A stretch of 64,000 bases of DNA, taken from the NCBI GenBank assembly GCA_003117195.1, contig BDSI01000120.1:217766-281765 (forward strand). The letters run 5' to 3'. The translations under genes and the position numbers were made by a program. This DNA is from Eudorina sp. 2006-703-Eu-15 (lineage: Eukaryota > Chlorophyta > Chlorophyceae > Chlamydomonadales > Volvocaceae). The notes beneath the pieces are model-generated. The model was not told the DNA's origin. It saw only the letters and a list, made by a program, of their open reading frames with translations, and made no database searches. Shown piece after piece: positions 42,944 through 53,634 of the stretch (within the stretch, counting starts at the first letter, position 1; every line of letters starts with the position of its first letter).

Positions 42944-43850
42944 TCAGGAAAATTGCCGTTGCCTGAGAATTCTGCATGCATTAGTCATAGAAGCGTCAGA
43001 TTCCTGGCCCTCCTCCAGAACAAGCGGCCTTACCTCGCGGGGGTCGGAGCCCGCAAGCGGCTCAGGTGGTGTTGGGTACTTGGGCTTCACCGGTGCCTTC
43101 CAGTCCTCGCCCAGTACCTCTAGGAGTTCTTCGGGCACAAACAGCTTGACTGGGATCTGACGCGGTCTCTTCATAGTGGGCGGGGCAGAACGCGAGCTCT
43201 CCACCAAGATGTAGTGGGCGTCACCAGACAGGGCCTTCTGACGCGTTTGTGCTGTCAACTCCTCGCCTGCGTCAGGGGACATCTGGGTCAGCCGCTTCCG
43301 TCGCAGGACACGGGCGAATGAACAAGAAGGGAACTCGACAATCTCTGTACCTTGAATCGGGTAACCCACGCGCCCAGGATCCGCTTCCAGGCCGTCTATG
43401 ATCCGTTGAGCTACAAACACACGGTGCAAAGAGTCAGCGATCTTTGGCATGCAAGGACATACTGCGCCCGATGCATACCGGAAACATAATCCGACCCAGG
43501 CAATAACGGAGTCCTTACCTCGGACTCCAAGAGCTGTGCGATTTTTTTTATTCATCTGAAGGTAAGCAGCAATCCCTGGGGGACATGATCGAGACTCTGT
43601 GTCATATCGCGGTCGTGACGCAAGGGGGAACGGCGCACACGACTTCGTAGCGCTTACCACCGGCCAAACGCTGTGCTATGCACTTCTTGCTGCGGTAGTG
43701 CTGGGTCTCGCCTCCGACTCCATAATATTGTTGGCAGTCGGGGCAGATTTTGCGCTGAGCAAGGTCCGGTCGAGACCTCCTCTTCGCAGGCCGCTCGCCG
43801 TCATCCAAAGACGCCCCGCCGGTGTTCCATCCAGGAATTTGCCCTTCCAT
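42944..43850 (-). CDS. Accessory zinc-finger protein of the mariner element (3 exons)
   Basis: Exons 43850-43658, 43575-43519 and 43410-42944 join in phase (donors GTAAGC and GTAAGG), giving 238 residues. The N-terminus is basic (RPAKRRSRPD). CPDCQQYYG..HYRSKKC (Cys36, Cys39, His51, Cys57) forms a C2HC finger. After the second exon (IAAYLQMNKKNRTALGVR) come FARVLRRKRLTQ, MKRPRQIPVKLFVPEELLEV and a proline-rich acidic tail. It resembles no transposase. It lies inside the inverted repeats, convergent with the transposase. A DNA-binding or regulatory helper is the natural guess, but it could also be a captured host gene. The splice model is mine and is supported only by signals and phase. Confidence 0.65.
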
Positions 43851-43980
43851 CTCAATATCGCGCTAGAAGCTGTAATGCCCACGACAGACAGGTTTATGTA
43901 TTCTACGCGCCAAAGCTAAATGTCAATGCAAAATTGGTCGCGAGGTTTCGCGAGTAGCGAGTTCAGGGATTCTCCTTCAA

Positions 43981-44143
43981 CATGCCAAATTGGAAAAAGA
44001 CAGCGTTTGCTGCTGCTGGGGCGCTCCGCGGGCTCCAGAACCGTACGTAAACCCCGTTAACCTCGTTAACCTCGTTAACCTCGCTTCGTACGATACGGTC
44101 CGAAACGCGTTCAGAAAATGGACATTTGAAATGAAATCCGCCA
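43981..44143. repeat. Right TIR of the mariner element
   Basis: 163 bp, inverted match to 40821-40984 with about two differences. Confidence 0.93.
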
Positions 44144-44973
44144 TAATTGTCCTCTATTGCAAGGTATCTTTGGTTTGGCTGAAAAAAATTCTTTGCGCAC
44201 AAACGGTCAAAGCAAAGCTCCGCGGTCTCCATGGACCCGGGTCAACGTCAAACCAACTCCTCTCGCGCTGCTATTTGTTTCAACAGGTGCCGCATGATGA
44301 ATACTTGGATTAAGAATGGGCAGCGCGTGCTAAATTGAACGTCCATAGTGTTCTGATGTTTGAACATCAAGATGCCACCAACATCAAGATTTGCCTTTCT
44401 GTCTTGCCAGATGAATACAATTCAGCAATATGTATTGAATCAAAGTTTCAAAATGCAAAGGGATAGCATACCGAGTACCAACAAGTTCTCCAGTTCCGAT
44501 GGCCGAAGTCCGGGTCTCACCGCGGCTTTTTCGCACCCTGGTTTTGCCTTATATTTGCTTTGTAACTATTGATGGTAAACTTTAGAGGTTCACGTCTGCT
44601 GCGGGCGTGCAACTGAAGGGCTGCATGCTTGCCGACGGACCAAACAACTACAGCTTCACGGAAAAACAAGAATGCTTCAAGCTTGCTTTTTGATATCTGC
44701 TTGACAGACGGATGTGGTAGTGCAGAGGCGTCTAGCGTTACGCAGATGCGATGAGGCGGCGCGTAGGTTTCGGGGCTACCCTACCTGCTTTACCTTGCTC
44801 AATCTATGCACGCCGATCCACCTTCAACATCAACAACACCCTCAATGGCACCCTTTCACTCTCTCACACTCTTGTGCGGTAACAGAGTTTCCGTTGTAAA
44901 CCAAGCGGCCTGTACGGATTGTAGGGGGCCCCGCCCTTTTTCCGGCTTCAAGGAAGCCGACCCCCTACTTGTT

Positions 44974-45968
44974 GGGCGGGGCCCCAGCGCGAAGCGCGTT
45001 CGGGGGGCCCCGCCCCCTAGGATTGCCCATGTCCGTGTGTCCGTGTGTCCCTGTGTCCGTGTGTCCGGTAACGGCAAAACGTTCATTATCCGCTAAACTA
45101 ATTCGCTATGTTTGTCATATTAATTGTCCTCTATTGCAAGGTAACTTTGGTTTGGCTGAAAAAAATTCTTTGCGCACAAACGGTCAAAGTAAAGCTCCGC
45201 GGTCCCCATGGACCCGAGTCAACATCCACCCAACGCCTCTCGCGCTCATATTTGTTGCAACGGGTGCCGCGTGATGAATACTTGGATTAAGAATGGGCGG
45301 CGTGTGCAAAATTGAACTTCGATAGTGTTCTGATGTTTGAACATCAAGATACCACCAACATCAAGATTTGCCTTTCTGTCTTGCCAGATGAATACAAATC
45401 AACAAAATGTATTGAATCAAAGTTTCAAGATGCAAAGGGATAGCACACCGAGTGCCAACGAGTTCTCCAGTTCCGATGGCCCAAAGTCCGGGTCTCACCG
45501 CGGCTTTTTCGCACCCTGTTTTTGCCTTACATTTGCTATGTAACTATTGATAGCAAACTTTAGAGGTTCACGTCTGCTGCGGGCGTGCAACTGAAGGGTT
45601 GCATGCCTGCCGACGGACCAAACAACTACAGTTTCACGTCAAAACAAGGATGCTTCAAGCTTGCTTTGTGATCATCTGCTTGACAGACGGATGTGGTAGT
45701 GCAGAGGCGATTATCGGTACCATAGTGCCGATACGGTGACCGCCGGCGGCGCGTACTGCAGGATGGTTTCGGGGCTGCCGACGTGTTTGGGCTTGGTGAA
45801 TCTATGCACGCCGATCCCCCTTCAACATCAACGACACCCCCAATGGCAACCTTTCACTCTCTCACACTGTTGCGCGGTAATAGAGTTCTCCTTCTAAAGC
45901 AAGCGGCCTGTACGGATTACAGGGGGCCCCGCCCTTTTCCGGCTTCGAGGAAGCCGACCCCTACTTGT
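44974..45968 (+). repeat. 971-bp-type tandem repeat, monomer 3 (diverged)
   Basis: Colinear with monomers 1 and 2 over its length, with scattered substitutions, a different TCCGTGTG microsatellite near 45032 and small indels. It ends in GAGGAAGCCGACCCCTACTTGT. It is older than the first two. Confidence 0.85.
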
Positions 45969-46069
45969 CTATATACACGTCCCCGGCCTGTCGGCAATGC
46001 GCAGCCAACGGCCTCACTCGTCCGCGTGCGCAATTAGGGTCCTCGCAAGTCGTGTCTCTCGGTTTATTT

Positions 46070-46071
46070 TA

Positions 46072-46103
<32 letters not shown>
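46070..46103. repeat. (CA)n microsatellite
   Basis: About 30 bp of CA repeat directly before the SINE-like repeat. It may be the tail of another non-LTR insertion. Confidence 0.9.
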
Positions 46104-46104
<1 letters not shown>

Positions 46105-46111
46105 TTCATCT

Positions 46112-46275
46112 CTGGCCAGGTGACACTACCGCGGTTAGGCGGTTTAAGGTCCGGGATTCGATTCCAAGGGTGACCCCCGACGTTGTTCGGGATCGTGAGA
46201 TTATGGCTAGCCGCCGAGATGTGGAGTTGAGATCAAAGTTGATGGATTGAGACTTGCACGCTGGATTGATGGCCC
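46112..46275 (+). repeat. SINE-like repeat with tRNA-like head
   Basis: CCAGGTGACACTACCGCGGTTAGGCGG resembles the start of a tRNA with its A box, and GGGATTCGATTCCA is a good Pol III B box (46153-46165). The body (GATGTGGAGTTGAGA, TTGCACGCTGGA) matches 21.05-21.16 kb. No poly(A) or clear 3' end is visible. Confidence 0.55.
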
Positions 46276-47440
46276 AAATGAGTAGTAATTAAGTAGTACG
46301 TGGAGGATGCTGCGTGGGGTGAAATGTGGCCGTGCAAAGCGCTATACGTTGGCTTTCAGGGCGGTAATGCGCTGGCATTTCGCTCCCAAATAAAGAAATT
46401 TGCTTTCCGAACCGCCATAAATGTTTATGCTGGCCGGAGGGGCGTGTTATCTTTATGCTGTTAACCGAAAGTTGACCGGGCGCTAACAAGGCCCACGTTT
46501 CCACTTGGGCACAATGTTCCTCCTTTCATGCTCGTCTCCTGATTCATTTTGCAATATTATCCTTTCTAATTTATGTAGAATATGTTTTGCGGAACGTTTG
46601 GTGAAAAGGCGAGTCCGGAGTCCCCGGCCGAGAATTTTCCGAAATTCGCCTGACAAACAAGTCTATGGAATTCACCTGTAAGCTCGATAGTTTAAATTCT
46701 CTGAGGTCCTTATCAAATTTTCTTGCACCCGGCCCACTTGTAGACCTTCAGTCTACGACCCCGAACTGTTGGCGGCCAGCGTCTACGGTATGACCGAAAC
46801 GCAAATGTCGCAGAACCAGTTGCCCTCGTCCATTCCTTTGGGCAACATGCCATTTATCGTCACAGCCGCAACAACAGCGGCTTCCTGACTGCCAATAAGT
46901 CAGCTGCGATGGACGGAAACGGGCAAATGCCCGGCGATAGTATGCAAGTCAACCTCGGTCCTCATTTCTCTCTGGCCAAGAATAGGGGCGATTTGGCGCT
47001 AAAAATATTTTGAAAAGGATGGTTTCGGGGCTGCTTGTAAACATAGCATCTATTATGCACACGTCCCTATTATGCACTCAAGATCAATTTCGGCGCAACC
47101 ATGCAACCATAAATGTCAGAAAAATGGCAGATGCACGTACGGTTGCACGATTTACATGCAAAAATTTTCGGTGCAATTCTGCTATCCGACCTCACTCCAG
47201 TGGCATTTGCAGTGTGATCGGACTTTCATTGCAGGTGTGGCATGCCATAGACAGCAGTTCTTAAATTTTTCGAGTAACTTTGATCATATTAATAACATAC
47301 GCAACAACTAGGAGCAACAACTAGGAGCAACAACGAGGAGCAACAACAAGGAGCACTTCTAGACAAGCTAGCAAAATTTTTGACAGCGGACCCGTCGGGT
47401 CGCTGCAGAGCAAACAGCATGATGATGACCGCTCAGGGCC
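46276..47440. other. AT-richer gene-free stretch
   Basis: No gene seen. GGAGCAACAAC is repeated four times near 47310-47352, just upstream of the transposase remnant. Confidence 0.35.
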
Positions 47441-47449
47441 TGGAACAGC

Positions 47450-47967
47450 GCTCAGCCCGGTGGCCGAAGCGCGTCTGCTGCATCACAACAGCGTCATGTG
47501 GCGGCATGGCCGCACCCTGACCAAGATCGAGGTGATGTGCATTGCCGCTGAGCTGGATGGTGCGGCCGCATACGGAAAGTGGTGGCGCGGGTTTGAGGAC
47601 CGTCACGGCGTCGTCCTGCGCAGCACACAGCACGCGGAGGCGGAACGGCAGGCGGCGGCCACGTCAGACGTGGTGTACGGCTTCTTCGAGGAGTTCGGGA
47701 GGGTGTGCACGGAGCTCAAGATTCCGCCGGAGCGGATCTTCAACTTTGATTAGTCTGGCATGTCGGACGAGGGCAGGTAGGGAGCCTGTCATGTAGTCAA
47801 CGCGCGCGGATCGGTCAGGGCAGCGGTTCAAAGGACGACTCTAATGCAACTGCAGGTGCCTGCCGGGGGTCGCCGAGGCCGCGACGGAAACGCCCACAGC
47901 AGTGAGCAGGACGACACCGTGAGCGAGGCATCGTCCGACACCGCGAGCAGCGAGAGCGATGACTAAA
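47450..47967 (+). pseudogene. Pogo/Tc5-like transposase, internally deleted
   Basis: Reads VAEARLLHHNSVMWRHG, LDGAAAYGKWWRGFEDRHG, VVYGFFEEFGRVCTELKIPP and ERIFNFD, the end of a CENP-B/Tc5-type DNA-binding domain plus the first catalytic Asp of a DDE core. The next codon is TAG where the family has Glu. The rest of the core is missing, and from about 47850 a Ser/Asp-rich tail (SSEQDDTVSEASSDTASSES) closes the frame at 47967. This is a non-autonomous deletion derivative; terminal repeats were not located. Confidence 0.6.
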
Positions 47968-48274
47968 CTAATATTTATCTAAACAAATATTTATAAGACG
48001 TATTGTGATTGTGAGCGCCGGTTCTGTCGTTCTTGGCGTTGTGATGCGGAACGATGGCCTGCACAAGCCTAGGTATACCAACACTGTGATGCTAACATCA
48101 CTTCGCATGTTGAGTGTTAAGCCACAACATAATAGTTATCGGACCTTCCAATGTTGCGCTCGCATTTCCTATATTACAGAGTGCTGCATTGGCACTTTGG
48201 AGCTGAGAGGGTCGGGAGGTGCCAAGGGTCGGGGGACATATGTAAGAACCTTCCGTAACTTACTGGGCATTTAC

Positions 48275-48575
48275 CACATAGGCGGGGTCGTCTAATGGGA
48301 AAGACACTGGCATAATGTCCAGAGATCGGCGGTTCGAATTCCCGTCCCCTCACCACCGCCGTGTGATTTCGGCGGGTCTGGCGCGGTTTCCAGGAGAGGC
48401 AAACCTGGCGCGCTGGTGACCTGGTGTAGTGGCTGGTATGGCTGCGTGACCCCCCCGCGGGTGATGGAGGATGGGTGCGCAGTCCTTGGTAGGGGTTGAT
48501 GAGACGAGGCTATCTGGGCCCGTTGGAACGCCCGGTCGGGATACGGGTCCACCTTGTAACGGTTACATTACATAG
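48275..48575 (+). repeat. tRNA-derived SINE, copy 2 of the shared 3' body
   Basis: The head GGGGTCGTCTAATGGGAAAG, CTGG..CCAG stem and GGCGGTTCGAATTCCCG (B box, about 48328-48342) resembles a tRNA, but the acceptor and T stems pair imperfectly, so it is a SINE head, not a tRNA gene. The body at 48410-48565 matches 10.48-10.64 kb and ends GGGTCCACCTTGTAACGG. A 3' body shared with other copies is expected when SINEs borrow a LINE tail. Confidence 0.6.
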
Positions 48576-48663
48576 GCTACTATTTGTAACCCCGGTCCAA
48601 GCGCTCGCATGTTGCATAATAGGGTAACCTACCCGTATGTTAGCGCTCCAATAAAGTTTTCCA

Positions 48664-48751
48664 GTGAAGGTATGTATCTTTTGTCTGGCTCCACTGACTA
48701 ATTGAGTTAGTCTGTCACCGGCCACCTACCAAGAGAACAATGTCGCCCCGA
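48664..48751 (+). repeat. 88-bp direct repeat, left
   Basis: Starts GTGAAGGTAT, contains the hairpin GACTAATTGAGTTAGTC and ends GTCGCCCCGA. It is repeated at 49932-50019 with few differences and brackets repeat monomer 4. Confidence 0.85.
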
Positions 48752-48759
48752 CCATAAGT

Positions 48760-49918
48760 TTTTTTGGGGGGGGGCCAGGGCGAAGCGCGTTCGGCGGGCC
48801 CCGCCCCCTAGGATTGCCCATGTCCGTGCGCCGTGCGCCATGTGTAATGGCAAACGTTCATTATCCGTTAAACCAATTCGTAAGGGTTGTCATATTAATT
48901 GTCCTCTATTGCAAGGTATCCTTGGTTTGGCTGATAAAAAATGATTGTGCGCAAACGGTCAAAGTGAAGCTCCGCAGTCTCCATGGACCCAGGTCCACGT
49001 CAAACCAACGCCTCTCGCGCTGATATTTTGTTTCAGTAGGTGCCGCATGTTGAATACTTGGATATTGGCGGCGCGTACTTAAACGGAACAATATTATGCA
49101 AGGCTTCACACATCGACCGTTCCGGGTTGCTAAATGTTGAACGTTTCGGTATTGAGTCTTGATTGGTATCAATGTTTGTTTGTAATCCTGTATTTTTCGT
49201 CCTTCGAATCGGCCGTGTCTGTACACTTTCATGGAGGCGCAGCCTAATCGACGGTGTGCGTGCTCCGGCCTCTAGCAGCAGGCGCCATGTCGGTCTGCGG
49301 TATCACTTCTGTCTATGCTTATGATTGTGACCGGCAATGTTGCAGCGGCGCCATACGCGTTCCCGTTCCGGACAAACATCACGTGGCGTGTACAGCTTTG
49401 TTGCCCTTAAATGTAACAGCCCACGATATAAAATTATTCAACAAAGCCTGATGCCTTCCGACTACTGACGAGAAGGGCGCTCTGACAGTTGGCCTGTGGT
49501 GGTTGGTACTACCGTACATCCCATGCATGCGCCATGCAACACTTGACGCGAACCGCGCGCACGGCGACCCGCGCGCGTTGCTGGTCCTTCCTCTGGGGCA
49601 CCTGCGACCGAACCACACTTGTGCGAACCGTCCAATAAATTAGTAAACGTGCACACATACACATACACACGACGCCGTCAAACGCGGGTGCTGCTGCTGC
49701 GAAAGCAACGAACATTATTGTACATGGCTGTATGCTTGGCTTTATCATCCATATGTCAGTGTTTGCGCTTTTGGTTGACAGTGTTGGACTTATTGTATGG
49801 TATGCTAGTGTAGGGCTTACCGCGCCCGGGACTCTGTGGGTCCGCCGGCCCAGGACTTGTGAGGCTGAGTCATATCGTACAGCAAGCGGCTTCAAGGAAG
49901 CCGACCCCTACTTGTCCA
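48760..49918 (+). repeat. 971-bp-type repeat, monomer 4 (degenerate)
   Basis: 48775-49065 matches the start of the unit (GCGAAGCGCGTTCGGCGGGC.., TGTCATATTAATTGTCC, AGGTGCCGCATG). 49884-49918 matches its end (GGCTTCAAGGAAGCCGACCC). The middle is unrelated or too diverged to align by eye. Confidence 0.65.
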
Positions 49919-49931
49919 GTAGAATTCGCCT

Positions 49932-50019
49932 GTGAAGGTATAAATCTTTTGTCTGGCTCCACTGACTAATTGAGTTAGTCTGTCACCTGCCACCTCCCAA
50001 GAGAACAATGTCGCCCCGA
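49932..50019 (+). repeat. 88-bp direct repeat, right
   Basis: Second copy of 48664-48751. Confidence 0.85.
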
Positions 50020-51340
50020 AAGCATTCGGGCATCAGCGCATCAGATTGTGTTGGCCGGTCTGTACTTGTTGTTGTACTGGGCCACCATCACAAGGAACGA
50101 GGTCTGCAGAGTTGTTGGCTACTACGTATCGAAACGCATCATCTGCTGACGTAAAATGTTTATTAAGGACGTCGGCGTTTTATGGCCTGGTGACGTGATG
50201 GTGTTCTGCGACCAGGGCAGGGGGCTGACCTGAGGGCCTCCCCCCTCGCTGGGCTGTTAAGTTCCCGTACGACGACACTCTTAGATTGCATAAGAATGCA
50301 CTTGCCCATTGATGCGCAAAGAAGGAATGAAGGAATCATTTATTTATGTAGTACCCTCACGGTCACTTTTTCCCATGAACTGGACCTTGTGTTTGCTGTT
50401 AGGTGTAGTATCCTGGCTATGTACCATGAGATGTCCATTATGAACAACTGCCGATCGGTCCATTCTTTATGGCGTGATACAACAAGTGGTATCGCGACCT
50501 GGCAGTTACCGATTCGAATTTCGCTAAGTGCATATACACTACAGTATGATTGATGATTTGGTAGACGTGGCAGCCCCACCCTTCAATGGTCACCGAGGAC
50601 AGCTCCTACTAGAGGGGGGATAACATGTAATATCCTGGGTATGTACCATGAGATGTCCATCATGGACATCTGCCGATCGGTCCATTCTTTATGGCGTGAT
50701 ACAACATTAGGTGTGCCGGGCCCTATAGTGGGCACACCACAATACAATAGATTACCAACTTTCAGCGTTTCGAAATCAGGATGGGCCCCTCTGACGGCTT
50801 GAGGGCCTCCTTAAAGGCTCGCACTGAACCTGTTGTATCACATCAACAATAACTGGACGTAGCATTAGCTGCAGCGGGGCTCCAGTGGGGCCGGTTAAAA
50901 GAGGCGACCGAGAGCGTGAACATGAGACGTTGCCCTACAGATCCAAGTACTGCTGCTAAACGGGAACAGCTCAGAACGTATGAAGCTCGCTGCACAGGGC
51001 AGCATGTGGCAACTGCTGTCCCAATCCAAGCAAATATTAGGCAAAATGCAGACATAATAGCAAGCAGTGACAAAAAAGAAATAGCCTGCAGACCTCCACA
51101 CGTCGTAATTGTCTCGTGCACGGATACACGCAGTAGAACGCGCACTGCAAGCTCTATCCGCAGATCCCGACTCTTAACCATGCCATTAAAGATATAGCGC
51201 GTGCACCAGGAGTGGATGACTCGTGACCGTGTTAATACACATTGAGTATACCAGGTCAAACAGCAACACCCTGCAGTAAGCTAGGACTGCCAGCACCCTG
51301 CAGTAAGCTACAATGGCCAGAACCCCCGCCCCACGATGCT
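50020..51340. other. Gene-free stretch apart from short direct repeats
   Basis: No coding signal is convincing. CACCCTGCAGTAAGCTA is duplicated near 51268 and 51296, directly downstream of the NAP1 stop codon. Confidence 0.35.
50407..50706. repeat. Pair of about 78-bp direct repeats
   Basis: 50407-50484 and 50627-50706 share ATCCTGG(C/G)TATGTACCATG, GAGATGTCCAT and CCGATCGGTCCATTCTTTAT, with a few changes. GGTGTGCC..GGCACACC (50710-50738) is a short hairpin just after the second copy. Confidence 0.75.
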
Positions 51341-51359
51341 AAAAAGCCAAACTCAAATA

Positions 51360-51759
51360 TTACTGTTGCTTGCACTCTGGGGGCTGCTGCTGCCCGCCGG
51401 GGATTTGCCCTTCACCGCCAGTCCCGGCCCCAGCGCCCTCCTCCTCCTCCCCCTCCTCGCCTTCCTCATCCTCGAAACTGTACGCAACCGCGGTGCGAGG
51501 CACGGGGAGCCAATGCGATATCAGATTGGGGTGCAAAAACCAGGTTGGGATGCAAAACCAAAAAAGGTCCAGGTATGTGACGTTCAGGTATGCGATGTTG
51601 ACGGGCACAAATACAACGGGCTTTCAACAGGCAAGATACTTACTCTTCATCCTCGTCATCGTCGTCCCCGGGCACATAGAGACCGTCCTCGTCCACGGCC
51701 TCGCCCGTGTACCATGACACGGCCTCAGGGATGAGCTTCTCGCGGATCATGGCACCCAC
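51360..51759 (-). CDS. NAP1: Nucleosome assembly protein 1 family, last two exons only
   Basis: Minus-strand exons 51759-51644 and 51477-51360 join in phase (donor GA|GTAAGT, acceptor CGTACAG; GA+T = Asp). The first reads GAMIREKLIPEAVSWYTGEA followed by VDEDGLYVPGDDDDEDED, the strongly conserved C-terminal end of the NAP1 fold (IREK(I/L)IPxAVSWxTGEA). The second is an acidic tail (FEDEEGEEGEEEEG) with a Gln-rich end, typical of NAP1 histone chaperones that bind H2A-H2B. Upstream exons with the rest of the fold are not visible between here and the bZIP gene on the other strand, so this is either a fragment or a gene split by a large insertion. Confidence 0.72.
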
Positions 51760-53630
51760 CTACACGCATGCCGCGCAGATTGTAGGGACGAATTTTGCAC
51801 CCTTACACACCGCTTGGAAAGGCGCATCCTGGGCACAACATAAAATTTCAGACCTTTGTGTCGTGAGGTAAGGGCCTCACGGCCAGTAGCTGCTCACGGG
51901 ACACACGTGCGGCGCGGGTGGTTCCTGGGTGGTGCTGGCCGAATGGTGTAGAAATACCGATATTGACTGCGTATGGTGTGCGCTTTGTCATTTGAGATTT
52001 CTGGTATCCCTTCGTGGGATGCTTGGATCGGTTCTTGGGTGAGCGACTTGTCGATGGCGGTTTGCTTCTGATGGCCGCTCAGCTGGTGCGTCGCTCGCCA
52101 CCTGTGGAGCATGCTCGCTCGTCTGCTGGCAGTTTTGCAAGCTTCCGGGCCCAGCTTTGGCGAACTTCTTTTGGGGGGAAAGCGTTCGTCGCCGAATTGC
52201 TTGCAGCGTTGGAGCTTCAGCATGGCGCCGTGCGGTTCGCCCGCGGGCTGCGCCACTGAGCTGGTTGATTTCTTCGTACGTTGAACACTTGGGTTGAGTC
52301 GCCGTGTACGCTTTGTGCTGCCCGTGCTGCCGCGCTCCATTAGGGGCCGCTCTCGACAGGACTCGCCGTTGTAAGGATTCGGCTCATTGACGTTTCTACC
52401 CCATCTCCCAGAGCTTGGTGTCCGCTCCATATCAAGGCGCTGGGTTGGCAGCATCTATGTGTTGTTCCTTGTTCGCCTGTGCTTGGCCTATGGCGATTTC
52501 TCCGGGGCAGGGCGTCTTGTCCCGTTCTCTAGTGCGGGGTTGGCTGGATGGCTGCATTGGTGTGTTGCATTGTCTGCGGGCGAGGCCGTGGCTCTGGTTC
52601 TCGAAATCTCGATGCCTGCTGGCTGGCAGCACCTGTGGGTCGTTCCTCGTTCGGCTGGTTATTGGCCGCTGATTTCTCCTGCCCTTGGGTAGGCCATTCT
52701 TTTGACGGCTCGGGGTGTGGTGGTTTCTTGGTGCTCATTCTTTGGCATAGCTCCCTGCTTTGTGCACGGCATGCCCGTAGGGTAGGATGATCTGTCAGGA
52801 GCAAACAGCTTTATGGCTGGTTTCCCTTATCCGGTTACGACGATGCTTCATAAATGACGTGATTGGCTTTGTCCGCGTCCGGTGCACCTGCTTGATGTGC
52901 CTCGTAGGTGCTCTACGCTTTGGCACTATCACAGACTTCCTTGCACCTCCGTCGTCATAGAAAATCGGGATCGCTGCAGGCCCTTTATTGCAAACATGTT
53001 AAGTCATTCTGCACGTTGAGCCATTCTCTTATGTGCGGAATGCGACTTGATGGGCTTAGCGCTTTAGCAGCTACCCGTACAGTATGCCCAAAATTGCAAA
53101 ATAGGATGACCGCACATGGTACGCGCACTTCAAGAAAGGCATAAATACCGACCTACTTCAAGTTTACACTACAGTGCGGAGCATCTCTTTGCGTCAAGGC
53201 CCATGCATTGCGTGCCTCCCTTTCAAACAAAGAAATCTGCAGGAATCAATCGCATCAACCTAACTGACGAATTGTACCTATCACTACCCTAGTTCCGGAC
53301 AACTCGGCAACCGGAGTCATCTGCTTGAACGCAAGAGCGCAAGCGAGCCCACTTTCCATTTAGCGACCAGAAAGCTGATTGTTACGGCGCGAGCTATCTA
53401 AACCCTATGGTCTTGCCAAGGCGACGCTTACAGCCTGGTGCTGCATCATACAAACGACTTATTGGCAAATGAGTTTCCTGAGTGTAGTTGCTAATGGTTC
53501 TGGCATGCCTGGCGGAATGCTGCCGGCGAATGCTTCCGAAACTGCCTTACCTTCGTTTTTCAAGCCGTCCTTTTCAGGTGCGCCGAGCCCATATGAAGCA
53601 TGTGAGGCATACCCGACTATACGCCTTTGA
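51760..53630. other. Region between NAP1 fragment and bZIP gene
   Basis: Expected NAP1 upstream exons were looked for and not found. A plus-strand frame 52014-52259 (FLGERLVDGGLLLMAAQLVR) looks composition-biased but has no family. 52440-52690 contains two diverged copies of about 175 bp (GGTTGGCAGCATCT.., GGCTGGCAGCACCT..). A plus-strand frame 53460-53630 (MPGGMLPANASETALPSFFK) could be the first exon of the bZIP gene, but I could not join it in phase. Confidence 0.35.
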
Positions 53631-53634
53631 GTAA

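Larger units (their letters stand above)
40821..44143 (+). mobile_element. Tc1/mariner-type DNA transposon, 3323 bp, two genes
   Basis: Terminal inverted repeats of 164/163 bp (40821-40984, 43981-44143) start TGGCGGATTTCATTTCAAAT and contain three 9-bp CGAGGTTAA repeats. They differ by about two changes. The target duplication is TA (40819-40820, 44144-44145). The empty site ATATTAATTGTCC is present in monomers 1 and 3 of the host repeat. Inside are a DD34E transposase (+) and a convergent zinc-finger gene (-). The long TIRs and second gene are unusual for the superfamily. Near-identical TIRs and host monomers indicate a recent insertion. Confidence 0.95.
40678..44973 (+). repeat. 971-bp tandem repeat, monomer 2, split by a mariner element
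   Basis: The left piece 40678-40820 and right piece 44146-44973 join to exactly the 971-bp unit after removal of 40821-44143 and one TA. It is almost identical to monomer 1. Confidence 0.88.

Noticed and set aside
48285..48355. A functional tRNA gene
   Set aside because: B box and D arm look good, but acceptor, anticodon and T stems pair imperfectly and the sequence continues into a repeat body, so it is a SINE head.
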